A stretch of 64,000 bases of DNA, taken from contig CANFWI010000001.1 in the NCBI GenBank assembly GCA_947450675.1, forward strand, positions 85,397 through 149,396. Direction: 5' to 3'. The position numbers and the translations under genes are program-made. Under the pieces are notes generated by a model that saw only the letters and a program-made list of their open reading frames with translations, made no database searches and was not told where the DNA came from. This stretch comes from Comamonadaceae bacterium (GTDB taxonomy: Bacteria > Pseudomonadota > Gammaproteobacteria > Burkholderiales > Burkholderiaceae_C). Shown here piece by piece: positions 29,272 through 37,290 of this stretch. Every line of letters starts with the position of its first letter. The first letter of the stretch is position 1.

Positions 29272-29976
29272 TTAGCCGCCAATGCGGGTGACGGTCGACA
29301 GCGGTACGCTGAGTCCGCCGTCAACTTGCAGCATCAACGGACTGGCAGCGTCGGCTTGGCTGACACTGCGCACAGTAGCCAGCGTCTGAACTGGCGGGTT
29401 GGAACTCACCCCGCCAGAGTTGATCGTGGCTTTGAAGCGGTACTTGCCATCAGCAACCGCAGCGCCGTTTGAATCCAAGCCGTCCCATGTCAGCGTGAGT
29501 GCGCCAGGAGCTTGCACGCCGGCGATCTGCTCGCGAACCATGTTGCCTTGACTGTCAAACACTTGCAGCGTCATGCCGTCTGCGCCTGCCGGCAAGCTCA
29601 CAACGCCCTGCACGGGCTGACCACCCGACATAATCACTGGCGCGCCGTCAACGGCCACCTTTTTACCAATCAACCCAGTGCCCGTGAGCATGCGGTCTGC
29701 CGACATGCTGGTCACAAAGGAGGTCAGCTGAGTCGCCATGTTGGTGGTGGCTTCGAGCTGTGAGAACTGGGCCAACTGGGCCACAAAGGCTTCATTCTTG
29801 GTCGGGTCCAGTGGGTTTTGGTTTTGCAACTGGGTGGTGAACAGTTTCAAAAAGTCACTCTGACTCGCGCCCGTGCTCTTGGCCGCAGACGTTGCTGCGG
29901 CTGCCGCCGCAGTGCCGGTCGTCGTCTTGATGCTGCTTGGCATGGTGGCCGCGACGGTGGGTAGTGGAGTGATCAT
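29272..29976 (-). CDS. flgD: Hook scaffolding protein FlgD
   Basis: Cap needed for hook assembly. N-terminal domain FLKLFTTQLQNQNPLDPTKNEAFVAQLAQFSQLEATTNM is the FlgD signature; the C-terminal part (about 110-220) is the FlgD Ig-like/tudor region (FDSQGNMVREQ, LTWDGLDSNGAAVADGKY). 234 residues. Confidence 0.97.
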   Translation of the reverse strand: MITPLPTVAATMPSSIKTTTGTAAAAAATSAAKSTGASQSDFLKLFTTQLQNQNPLDPTKNEAFVAQLAQFSQLEATTNMATQLTSFVTSMSADRMLTGTGLIGKKVAVDGAPVIMSGGQPVQGVVSLPAGADGMTLQVFDSQGNMVREQIAGVQAPGALTLTWDGLDSNGAAVADGKYRFKATINSGGVSSNPPVQTLATVRSVSQADAASPLMLQVDGGLSVPLSTVTRIGG

Positions 29977-29988
29977 GGTGGTGTCCTA

Positions 29989-30414
29989 TCAGGCCTTGGT
30001 GAGATCGAGCGTGCGCATCAAGAGCTGACGTGCCGTGTTGATGACTTCAACGTTGTTTTGGTAAGAGCGGGAGGCGGCCATCATGTCGACCATCTCACCC
30101 ATTTCGTTCACGTTAGACGTGTAGACATAGCCATCTTTGTCGGCCAATGGGTTGCCCGGGTCGAGCAATCGACGAACCGGCGTTGGGTCATCGCTGATCT
30201 GCTGAACCTTGACGCCGCCCTGGTAAGAGTTCCCTGGCGTAGAACCCTGCTGCTCCATGATGGTTTTGAAAACGGCGCGCTTGGCCCGAAAGGCATCTTG
30301 GTCAGTGCCAGCCACCGTGCCGGCGTTCGCCAAGTTGGAAGCGATGGTGTTCATGCGCACTGACTGCGAGTTGAGCGCTGAGCCGGCAATGCCGAAAATT
30401 TGGTCGAGGGCCAT
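29989..30414 (-). CDS. flgC: Proximal rod protein FlgC
   Basis: Rod subunit. Starts MALDQIFGIAGSALNSQSVRMN, ends with NVNEMGEMVDMMAASRSYQNNVEVINTARQLLMRTLDL. ATG 30414 is chosen because GAGGAG within the end of flgB precedes it by 10 bases; the TTG at 30423 is less likely. About 141 residues, normal. Confidence 0.97.
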   Translation of the reverse strand: MALDQIFGIAGSALNSQSVRMNTIASNLANAGTVAGTDQDAFRAKRAVFKTIMEQQGSTPGNSYQGGVKVQQISDDPTPVRRLLDPGNPLADKDGYVYTSNVNEMGEMVDMMAASRSYQNNVEVINTARQLLMRTLDLTKA

Positions 30415-30419
30415 GTGAA

Positions 30420-30803
30420 TCAATCTCCTCGCAAGGCTTTGCGGATGCCGCTGACGCGCTGCTCTAAAAAGTTGAGCGTGGCTTGGTAGTCGGCGGCTGA
30501 CTTACCGTATTTCGCTTGCTCGACGTGCAGTTCAACCGTGTTGCCGTCAAAGGCGGTGTTGAATGGAGTCCGGTACTTCACCGCGTCGGCACTGCCGGCG
30601 TCGCCTTGTGCAACGTGACCCGCCTGAGTCGTCACCATGGCGGTGTCTTGGGCCTGCTGCATGACCTGCTTGAAGTCAATGTCGCGGGCTTTGAAGTTAG
30701 GCGTGTCAGCGTTGGCGATGTTGCGCGCAAGCAGTTCCATGCGCTGACTGCGCATACCGAGGGTTTGTGCGTGCACCCCAAGAGCATTGTCCAAAACATT
30801 CAT
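30420..30803 (-). CDS. flgB: Proximal rod protein FlgB
   Basis: First gene of the rod/hook operon flgBCDEFGHIJKL. Contains the family block MRSQRMELLARNIANADTPNFKARDIDF. 127 residues. A sigma-54 type promoter lies about 105 bases upstream. Confidence 0.97.
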   Translation of the reverse strand: MNVLDNALGVHAQTLGMRSQRMELLARNIANADTPNFKARDIDFKQVMQQAQDTAMVTTQAGHVAQGDAGSADAVKYRTPFNTAFDGNTVELHVEQAKYGKSAADYQATLNFLEQRVSGIRKALRGD

Positions 30804-30907
30804 CGCCTGACCTTTCCATCGATTGCCGTCACCGAGTGACTGCGGTTTGACTCGCTTGCCGGTTTACCGACACGTCCAGCCTTTTCAAGAGGCCTCAGGC
30901 TTGTTAC

Positions 30908-30923
30908 TGCAAAACCTGTGCCA
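30908..30923 (-). promoter_or_regulatory. Sigma-54 promoter of the flgB operon
   Basis: On the minus strand TGGCACAGGTTTTGCA: exact -24 (TGGCAC) and -12 (TTGCA) elements with the required 5-base spacer. Confidence 0.85.
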
Positions 30924-31005
30924 TAGGTTGATTGCCGCTTTTTTGACGCCATCAAGGCTGAAACAAGGGTGAGCGGCAAGATGTTGCCGCCAGTGATTGC
31001 CGCTG

Positions 31006-31107
31006 CCGTCTCTGCGAGGCTAGGCCGCGGCAGTCTATGTCACCGGATGCAGGTTCATAGATTGCCGCGCTGCGCTCGCAATGACGGATAAGTCGCTCGC
31101 GATGACG
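31006..31107. repeat. REP-like inverted pair plus partial copy
   Basis: CCGTCTCTGCGAGGCTAGG (31006) and the reverse copy GATTGCCGCGCTGCG-CTCGCAATGACGG (31060-31086) form an inverted pair; a further GCTCGCGATGACG follows at 31094. Confidence 0.7.
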
Positions 31108-31128
31108 CCGAAGATGTTGATTTGAATG

Positions 31129-32367
31129 TCAACGCACGCGCGTTGTCACCGGCTGCAGTTGCGGTGTGTTGTCTTCGTAGGCAGCGGTGCGAATGGCTTG
31201 CAGGCGTCCACTGGCCGTTGAACTTTGACCCAGTCGTTCGGCAGCATTTTTAAGCAGACCTTGCAAGATAGATTGGCGCGTCATGGGGGCGCTGGTGTCA
31301 CGCCCTTCGTACAGCGCCTTGGCTTGGTTGTTGCCAATGGCGAGCGGCGCATTGGTCCGCACTTCGCTGCGGGCAGAGGGCATCAAGACCGACAAATACA
31401 AGTCATCAAGACCTGTGGCACCTTTGTTTTTGAGGCCGACGTCGCCAAAGTACTTGTCCACCAGGTGCAGCTGCTGGTAAACGCTGAGGCCCAAAATGGC
31501 TTTCGGATTGGCGGCGAAACCAGCACTGGCAGCACCGCGGTCTGAACCGTTACAAAACTGGATGATGCCGTGGCAGCGCTGATTACTGGCGCGCGGATTC
31601 ATGCCGTCGCTTTCCATCAGTGTCATGCGTGCGAAATCGTCGGGGTTGAAGTGATGGGTCTTGGCGAGTTCTAAGATTTTGTCGCGGACGTCGCTTTTTT
31701 CGTTGGCGGGTATGAAACCTTTGGCGACAGCGCGGCTGAGGGTTTTGTCGAGCACGTCATGGCGCGACTGTTCAGGCTTATTGGCCGCTGAAGTCGCAGC
31801 CGTTTCGGCGGTTGCAGTTGCCGTTGCGGTCTCAGTTGACGTTGTATCCACAGGGCCAGACCGAAAAGCCTGCAAAGCGCTTGCCGCCGGAGCGCTTGCG
31901 GCCAATACCGCTGCGTAGGCCGCCTGACCTTTCAGACTGGCGTCAAGTTCGGCGGCCAAGCCGCTCATATTGAGCTGTTGACCCGGGAAAATTCGGTTGA
32001 CGTTGGTGATCTTGTTGTCACTGGCGACCAGCCGGATCATCCGCATGACCTGTGGGCCGCTGAGTTGCACGCCTTGGGCTTGCGCCTGGGCCTTGACCAA
32101 AGCACTGAGGGTGTCGCCAGAGGCCACGGTGCGGGTGATGACCGGCGCCGGCGTGTCGACTTGTGCGGGCTCAGTCAACCCCGACCACTCGGCTTGCCCG
32201 AGCTTGGGCGAACGGGCGGCCACGGGCCAAGCCTGGCTAAAGGCTTGGCCAAAGGCCTGACCAAATTGCGTCGACGCTACACGGGCCTGAACCCCAGCCG
32301 TGTTTGGGCTCTCATTCAGCCACGCTGATGGACGGACGCTGACGCCCAATGTGTCTTCAAGACCCAT
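31129..32367 (-). CDS. LysM and lytic-transglycosylase-like protein in the flagellar cluster
   Basis: 412 residues. A LysM-like peptidoglycan-binding region spans about 78-135 (VASGDTLSALVKAQAQAQG, NRIFPGQQLNMS). The C-terminal half resembles lysozyme-fold transglycosylases: LMESDGMNPRASN with candidate catalytic E252, then HGIIQFCNGSDRG and a helical tail. Between them is an Ala/Thr-rich linker (about 150-195). No clear Sec signal is seen; like FlgJ it could leave through the flagellar export apparatus. It lies between flgB and divergent flgA. Inference: it opens the peptidoglycan for the rod, a task FlgJ cannot do here because it lacks its hydrolase domain. Confidence 0.7.
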   Translation of the reverse strand: MGLEDTLGVSVRPSAWLNESPNTAGVQARVASTQFGQAFGQAFSQAWPVAARSPKLGQAEWSGLTEPAQVDTPAPVITRTVASGDTLSALVKAQAQAQGVQLSGPQVMRMIRLVASDNKITNVNRIFPGQQLNMSGLAAELDASLKGQAAYAAVLAASAPAASALQAFRSGPVDTTSTETATATATAETAATSAANKPEQSRHDVLDKTLSRAVAKGFIPANEKSDVRDKILELAKTHHFNPDDFARMTLMESDGMNPRASNQRCHGIIQFCNGSDRGAASAGFAANPKAILGLSVYQQLHLVDKYFGDVGLKNKGATGLDDLYLSVLMPSARSEVRTNAPLAIGNNQAKALYEGRDTSAPMTRQSILQGLLKNAAERLGQSSTASGRLQAIRTAAYEDNTPQLQPVTTRVR

Positions 32368-32411
32368 GACAAACCCTGACCGGAAATGGCACGCTTGCCG
32401 TTTTTTTCACT

Positions 32412-32427
32412 TGGTCCCTTTCTTGCA
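32412..32427 (+). promoter_or_regulatory. Sigma-54 promoter of flgA
   Basis: TGGTCCCTTTCTTGCA: -24 matches four of six positions including the GG, -12 TTGCA is exact, and GG-N10-GC spacing is correct. It lies 79 bases before the flgA start. Confidence 0.6.
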
Positions 32428-32505
32428 TATAAGCTCATATTGGTGATCTTTGGTGTCAAAAATTCAACACCTTTCGAGCAAATTGACATCGATTTACCAG
32501 GATTA

Positions 32506-33267
32506 ATGCAAATGCTGTGCCTACTTTTTCCGACTGCCTGCTGGCGAGCCTTGATGGTCTCGCTGCTGATCGCTGCCAGCGCCCTGCCCGGCGCAGCGCT
32601 GGCGCAAAGCGCGCAAGAAAAACTGCTGACGCAGGTACGCCAATGGGTCGGCAAAACACAAAATACCAGCCCGTCACAAGTTGACTTGGCCCCGCTGGAT
32701 GCCCGGGTGCAGATACAAGCGTGTGCGCAAGCTCTGCAGATGGACCTGCCTTTTGCATCGCGTGAGACGGTTCGCGTGCGTTGCACCGAGCCGCCATGGC
32801 AGCTGTACATGCGGCTGCAAACGCCCACCACCTCCAACGCTGGGCAGTTTGAAGTCACCCAAACCGGCTCGCGTGAGGCGGTTACCCGCAAAACCGTGGT
32901 CACGCGGCACTTGACTCAGCGCGGCACCCTGTTAGATGCAAGCATGCTGGAAGAAGTCTCGTTGCCAGCGCAAGGCATTGACCCCCAGGCGGTGGCGTCG
33001 ATTCAAGACCTCCTGTACGGCGAGCTGGTGCGGGATGTGCCGGCAGGCCAAGTGCTGCGCAGCAGTGACATCCGCCGCGCGGTGCTGGTCAAGCAAGGCC
33101 AGTCGGCGCTGATGAGTGTGGGCCAAAACAGTGGTTTTCAGATCACGGTGAGGGTTGACGCCCTGCAGGACGGGCGCTTGGGCGAACAAATCCGCTTGAA
33201 AAATCCGGACTCGGGTCGATTATTAACAGGTACAGTGACAGGGCCCAACGCAGTGCGTGGCCTTTGA
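32506..33267 (+). CDS. flgA: P-ring assembly chaperone FlgA
   Basis: Periplasmic chaperone for P-ring formation. ATG 32506 has AGGA 5 bases upstream and yields a signal peptide (ALMVSLLIAASALPGAALAQS). The C-terminal SAF-like domain is typical: VVTRHLTQRGTLLDASMLEEV, LVRDVPAGQVLRSSDIRRAVLVKQGQ and the end IRLKNPDSGRLLTGTVTGPNAV. 253 residues. The open frame extends upstream to 32386 but that would run through the sigma-54 promoter. Followed by flgM and flgN. Confidence 0.94.
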   Translation: MQMLCLLFPTACWRALMVSLLIAASALPGAALAQSAQEKLLTQVRQWVGKTQNTSPSQVDLAPLDARVQIQACAQALQMDLPFASRETVRVRCTEPPWQLYMRLQTPTTSNAGQFEVTQTGSREAVTRKTVVTRHLTQRGTLLDASMLEEVSLPAQGIDPQAVASIQDLLYGELVRDVPAGQVLRSSDIRRAVLVKQGQSALMSVGQNSGFQITVRVDALQDGRLGEQIRLKNPDSGRLLTGTVTGPNAVRGL

Positions 33268-33287
33268 ACTGTTTTTTAAAGTCGGGC

Positions 33288-33314
33288 TCAAGTTCCAGAA
33301 TGAGCGTCCGATAC
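33288..33314 (+). promoter_or_regulatory. Sigma-28 (FliA) promoter of flgMN
   Basis: TCAAGTTC (33288-33295), 11-base spacer, TCCGATAC (33307-33314), 53 bases before the flgM start. Confidence 0.8.
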
Positions 33315-33367
33315 TACAGATGCACAGCCTCCCAAAGCGGCTGTCTTCATTAGAAAGAGAGAACGTC

Positions 33368-33706
33368 ATGACCGATGCCATTTCCCAATATGGGCGGCAG
33401 AGCCCGATAGACAACTCGGCTCGCAATGCGCTTGACAGCAAAGTCGCCGCAGAAGCCAGAGCCGCTGTTGACGCGAATTCGCCAAGCCAGCTGGCTTCGG
33501 CGGCCGACAACAAACCGTCGGTGGCCAAGCCTGGGCCGGACATGTTGATACTCAGCGACGTCGCAAAAAAAGCCATGACAGAACCAACGTTCGACCGGAC
33601 CAAGGTGGACTCCATCAAGAAAGCCATTCAAAATGGCCAGTACCCGTTGGACCCACGCCGCATTGCCGAGAGCTTCATGGCCATTGAGCAAATGATCCGT
33701 GGTTGA
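33368..33706 (+). CDS. flgM: Anti-sigma-28 factor FlgM
   Basis: Binds and inhibits FliA until hook completion, when it is exported. The conserved C-terminal region (LSDVAKKAMTEPTFDRTKVDSIKKAIQNGQYPLDPRRIAESFMAIEQMI) is clear; the N-terminal half is disordered. ATG 33368 with AGAGAGAA upstream is chosen over a long upstream extension that would cross the promoter. 112 residues. Autoregulated through its sigma-28 promoter; overlaps flgN. Confidence 0.95.
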   Translation: MTDAISQYGRQSPIDNSARNALDSKVAAEARAAVDANSPSQLASAADNKPSVAKPGPDMLILSDVAKKAMTEPTFDRTKVDSIKKAIQNGQYPLDPRRIAESFMAIEQMIRG

Positions 33707-34130
33707 ATCCGTGCCTTTGACTGAAGCAGAGATGGCCGCCAAGCGCGGACGGACCGTGCTCACTCAACGGCTGGCGGACGAGCTTCAAGAAATCTTGGAG
33801 ATGGAATTTGAGTCCTTGCAAAAACAGGACCTTGAGCGATTTGAACAATTACAGGGCCGCAAGACAGACGTCTTGGCTGAACTGGCGGGTCTCTGCCCGC
33901 CTTCGGACATCCTTCAATCAGACCCCGACTGGCAGGGTCTGCTGCTTGCCATGGTCCAATGCCGTGACATGCATCGGCGCAACGCCATGCTCATTGAACG
34001 CAAGCTTGAAGCCATTCGCGGCACACTGCAAAGCTTGCAAGCGTCTGTCGCCACCAGCAGCGTTGAAGTCTATGACCGCTTGGGTCAAGTGTCCCGCTTC
34101 ACACGCGGCCGCGGTTATCAAGAAGCCTGA
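33699..34130 (+). CDS. flgN: Flagellar export chaperone FlgN
   Basis: Chaperone for FlgK and FlgL. 143 residues, nearly all helical (LTQRLADELQEILEMEFESLQKQDLERFEQLQGRK..., AMLIERKLEAIRGTLQSLQA). GTG 33699 overlaps the flgM stop; GTG 33711 is an alternative. Its end overlaps the end of the convergent flhX gene by 13 bases with no terminator between. Confidence 0.85.
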   Translation: MVESVPLTEAEMAAKRGRTVLTQRLADELQEILEMEFESLQKQDLERFEQLQGRKTDVLAELAGLCPPSDILQSDPDWQGLLLAMVQCRDMHRRNAMLIERKLEAIRGTLQSLQASVATSSVEVYDRLGQVSRFTRGRGYQEA

Positions 34131-34417
34131 TCAGGGCTGACTTCCGTCTTTTTTTCGTCACCCGGGCGCATGCCCTTGAGCCAATAAACCCAACTCAAGA
34201 TCACGGCCACCGTGGTGTACAGCTCCGTCGGAATTTCGTCATCCACGTTCAGCCGGCTGAGCAAAGCCAGCAGTTGCGGGTCTTCCGAGACATAAACACC
34301 TTGCCGGCGGGCTTCTTCGACGATCATGGCCGCGACGGCGTCATCCCCTTTGGCAACAACCATCGGCACGGTATTGGGGCCGTATTCGAGTGCGATGGCT
34401 TGGCGGCGCTGGGTCAT
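34118..34417 (-). CDS. Stand-alone FlhB C-terminal domain protein (FlhX-like)
   Basis: 99 residues matching only the cytoplasmic FlhB_C part after the autocleavage site (AIALEYGPNTVPMVVAKGDDAVAAMIVEEARRQGVYVSEDPQLLALLSRL...). It has no transmembrane domain and no NPTH motif. Full-length FlhB is encoded at 42298-43458. The start ATG 34417 overlaps the fliK2 stop (ATGA), coupling it to a second FliK. In other bacteria such fragments can replace the processed C-domain of FlhB in substrate switching. Confidence 0.85.
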   Translation of the reverse strand: MTQRRQAIALEYGPNTVPMVVAKGDDAVAAMIVEEARRQGVYVSEDPQLLALLSRLNVDDEIPTELYTTVAVILSWVYWLKGMRPGDEKKTEVSPDQAS

Positions 34418-35514
34418 GCGGAAACGTCCACCACCATGCCGCGGTCCGCAGGCCGCCACTCGGCCGGTTCTGCCGGCCTGCGACCGTGAATGATCTGAAA
34501 GCTCTGCATGCTCAAACCCGCATCCACCAACTGTTGGCCCAGCTCTGCAGCACGCGCCTGCGCCTGCCGCACCACATCAACCTCCATGGCCCACATTTTG
34601 AGTTCGACCCGCTCCGCACCGTGCAGCTGAGTTTTAAGCCATATCTCACCCAGCGACTGACTGCGTGAATGCACGTTAACCGTCAGCGGTGGGGCTTTGC
34701 CACCTTGACGCGGTGCGCGCCTGAAGACCAGCTCAACCGGCTCGGCGTCATGAAAAGGCAGCACCATGCGCATCAGCATTTCGTTCTGGTTCTGCGCTTG
34801 CACCGCTTGCACTTGTGAGGCTTCAAGGTCGTCTACCGCCCGTTGAATACCACCCACTTTGGAAGAGTCATCGTCAGAGTCGCCCCGCTCTATGGCGGCC
34901 ATCAGACGCTTGAGTAACTGCTTGGGGTCATCCGCTGGCGGCGCCATGCCACGCGCCAACCAAACTTCCGCGCCCATGCCTGCGGCTACGGCCTGACTCA
35001 ATGCCTGCGGCGTGAGCTGCGCCATCGACAGTTGCATGCCCCGCCACTGTGCCTGCAAGTCGGGGCGGGGAACGCTTTGAAGCAAGGCTTCAAGCGTGCC
35101 AGGCCGAAATAATTGCGCCAATTCCGGCTGCCCGGCAGGCCTGAACAAGAGGTTGGCAAACTTAGAAATGAGTCCACTGACCTCCGGCAGCAAGGTCAGG
35201 CCCGTCGCAGCGGCCGAGGCGCCATTGGCCGGCAACAGCTGCAAACTCCACGGTCCGCTGGGTGACGCGATGACCCGCATGCTCAGCGTATGACCTTCTG
35301 GCCAAGGCGAAGGTTTGGGCAGTTCCACCAAGCGACCACGCAGCAGCAAAGCCATGTCACCGCCACCGCGTGCCTGGACGGTGGCCTGGATGATTTCACC
35401 GTCCTTGAGACCTAATTCGCGTGCGGCCGGGACGGCCAGCGGCAGCAACTTTCCATCCAGAAAGACCGCATTGGCAAGGCCAGCCGGCGGGCTGGCTTGG
35501 AGCCCTGAAATCAA
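34414..35514 (-). CDS. FliK-like hook-length control protein, second copy
   Basis: 366 residues. The C-terminal 90 residues form an Flg_hook domain (PVELVFRRAP, SLGEIWLKTQLHGAERVELKMWA, LVDAGLSMQSFQIIHGRRP). The N-terminal part has no export-like FliK repeats. TTG 35514 overlaps the stop of the LysM-like gene. The main FliK is at 47642. Gene order fliK2-flhX suggests a dedicated switch pair. Confidence 0.8.
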   Translation of the reverse strand: MISGLQASPPAGLANAVFLDGKLLPLAVPAARELGLKDGEIIQATVQARGGGDMALLLRGRLVELPKPSPWPEGHTLSMRVIASPSGPWSLQLLPANGASAAATGLTLLPEVSGLISKFANLLFRPAGQPELAQLFRPGTLEALLQSVPRPDLQAQWRGMQLSMAQLTPQALSQAVAAGMGAEVWLARGMAPPADDPKQLLKRLMAAIERGDSDDDSSKVGGIQRAVDDLEASQVQAVQAQNQNEMLMRMVLPFHDAEPVELVFRRAPRQGGKAPPLTVNVHSRSQSLGEIWLKTQLHGAERVELKMWAMEVDVVRQAQARAAELGQQLVDAGLSMQSFQIIHGRRPAEPAEWRPADRGMVVDVSA

Positions 35515-35936
35515 GGAAACCGAACCCAGCTCCGCCGTTCACTGGCGCTGACGTTTTTACCCTCACCCGACACAGAAGCCGCTTCAGCCCCTTCCAAGAC
35601 CGGCAAGATCGAAGCCCGCAGCAACTGAACATGGTCGGGGATTTGAAGCACGGCGCCTGCGCGCGGCCGCGTCGTATTGCCAGACGCGAAAGCCTGCGGG
35701 TTGAGGTCAACAAAAGCCTTGCGCAAGATCTCCACATTCAGCGGACTGTCGGGCACCGCTTTTTGGATTACCCGGTCAAGTGTTTCACCGCGGTGAACGG
35801 TGTAGGTGCGAACCGTTGAGCTTGGCGCAGGCTCAGCAGCCCAGGCTCGAGGAGCACAACAAGCCATCGCGAGGGTGAATAAGATCAAGGCAGCGCTTGC
35901 TGTGCGCGCAGAGCGATCGAAACAGCGGTGGGTCAT
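35511..35936 (-). CDS. Exported LysM/FimV-like peptidoglycan-binding protein
   Basis: 141 residues. Signal peptide (about 1-33, ends AWAAE), then a LysM-like unit: RTYTVHRGETLDRVIQKAVP and ILRKAFVDLNPQAFASGNTTRPRAGAVLQIP, the latter very like the FimV N-terminal pattern. It probably binds peptidoglycan near the basal body. Part of the minus-strand operon with flgP-like, flgT-like, fliK2 and flhX. Confidence 0.75.
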   Translation of the reverse strand: MTHRCFDRSARTASAALILFTLAMACCAPRAWAAEPAPSSTVRTYTVHRGETLDRVIQKAVPDSPLNVEILRKAFVDLNPQAFASGNTTRPRAGAVLQIPDHVQLLRASILPVLEGAEAASVSGEGKNVSASERRSWVRFP

Positions 35937-35982
35937 TGGGTTTTCCTTGTCGCGTGTGCGTTAAAGCTGATTTAACGCTGAT

Positions 35983-37290
35983 TTAACGTTGCGTATTGAT
36001 GGGAATCACCGGTGCGTCTGCACGCCAGGCCCGCCAGTCGGTGCGTACCAGCTCACTCGGGCCGGCAACGATTTGCAGTTGCGCGTGCAAAGGATAAACC
36101 TGTCCGACGCGGGCCAGCACCGAGTTGGCAGCCACACCTGACGACAAAATTTGCTGGGGAAATCGCTGCGGGTCTGCCAGCAGCCATTCGTCACCGGGAC
36201 GCACACCGGCCAAAGCACCCGCGTTGATGCTGAGTTCACTCCCCCGGACTGCGATCACATCTGGACGCACGGCATCACATGAAAACTGTTGCGCCAATGC
36301 CTGCGTCCATGGCTGGATCAAAGCAAAAGCTTGCTCACGCACCGAGGCCTCTAACTGTGGCCTGCCCCAGGCCGGAACTTGCCTCGGCATTTCAAGCTGT
36401 GCGCTGGCTTCATACGCCGGCTTGACTTGACCGCGGGCCACCAATGAAAAGTTCAGCCGCGCCATGATGGGCCGATCCGGCCAGATCGGCAGTACCGAGA
36501 GCACATGTGCCGCACCGGTTGCCGGCAAAGCCGGGGCGGGCCTGACGGTCAGAAACGCCTGCCAAGGCAATTGGTCTGCCGTGGTGCTGACCAACAGCCG
36601 CTCGTAACTTGTCCGTGCGGGTGCCGATCGCTCCAACATGCCCCAGCCAGTGGACCCACTACCGACCTGCTGCAACAAACTGGCAGTCAGTTGCCCAAGG
36701 GCCTGCGCCAAGGGCGCATGGTCGACCGACCATGCGCCCTCGACCGTCATGCGCAAACCCACTAAATTCCGCAGGGTTGCCACATGTCCACACGTTTGGG
36801 CGGATGTGCTGACCTCTCGCATGAGGTCTTTTCGGCCAGCCGAAACGGTTGCCTCAGGGGCTACTGCTGCGCTCAACGCTGGCGCGGCAGGCAGTTGCAA
36901 CCGGGCCCGTGGTTGACCGGCGCTGTCGCGCTTGTAGCTCAAGACTTGAACGCCACGCACCTCCATACCGGAACGAAAGCTACTGCCCTCGCGCAGCACG
37001 CCTTGTGCGTCAACCCAAGACAGGCTTTCGACGCGGGTGGCGCCTTCCAGCGCAGCCTGCACCAAGCCTTGGCGAATCGCCTCAAGCCGCTCTTCTGGGC
37101 TGAACGTGCTCAAAGTCGATTGCGCGCATGCCGTGCTTGCCAGCAACATGGGCCAAGCCAGGCGGCAAAGTGAACGCAAAAAACGCCAACCATCAGCCAA
37201 GAAGACTCGACAAGACGATGCATCGGCGGCGTGGATTGAACTCACCTCAGGTTCCGTACGGCTGTTTATGTGTGACGAGGTGCTGATCAA
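35983..37290 (-). CDS. FlgT-like flagellar assembly protein
   Basis: 435 residues. Starts at TTG 37290, overlapping the flgP-like stop (TTGA). A hydrophobic export signal lies at about 37-56 (LCRLAWPMLLASTACAQ). After it, EERLEAIRQGLVQAALEGATRVESLSWVD resembles the FlgT N-domain, and the C-terminal part (ELSINAGALAGVRPGDEWLLAD... ARVGQVYPLHAQLQIV) resembles the FlgT C-domain beta-barrel. FlgT and FlgP build the H-ring around the LP ring in Vibrio. Homology is called from pattern only; the length and order match. Confidence 0.65.
   Translation of the reverse strand: MISTSSHINSRTEPEVSSIHAADASSCRVFLADGWRFLRSLCRLAWPMLLASTACAQSTLSTFSPEERLEAIRQGLVQAALEGATRVESLSWVDAQGVLREGSSFRSGMEVRGVQVLSYKRDSAGQPRARLQLPAAPALSAAVAPEATVSAGRKDLMREVSTSAQTCGHVATLRNLVGLRMTVEGAWSVDHAPLAQALGQLTASLLQQVGSGSTGWGMLERSAPARTSYERLLVSTTADQLPWQAFLTVRPAPALPATGAAHVLSVLPIWPDRPIMARLNFSLVARGQVKPAYEASAQLEMPRQVPAWGRPQLEASVREQAFALIQPWTQALAQQFSCDAVRPDVIAVRGSELSINAGALAGVRPGDEWLLADPQRFPQQILSSGVAANSVLARVGQVYPLHAQLQIVAGPSELVRTDWRAWRADAPVIPINTQR

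Larger units (their letters stand above)
30804..31128. other. flgB upstream region
   Basis: 325 bases without a gene. Holds the sigma-54 promoter of flgB (30908-30923) and a REP-like inverted pair (31006-31107) next to the end of the transglycosylase gene, where it may act as a transcription barrier. Confidence 0.6.

Noticed and set aside
33257..33367. N-terminal extension of FlgM
   Set aside because: It would be translated across the sigma-28 promoter; the conserved protein starts at ATG 33368.
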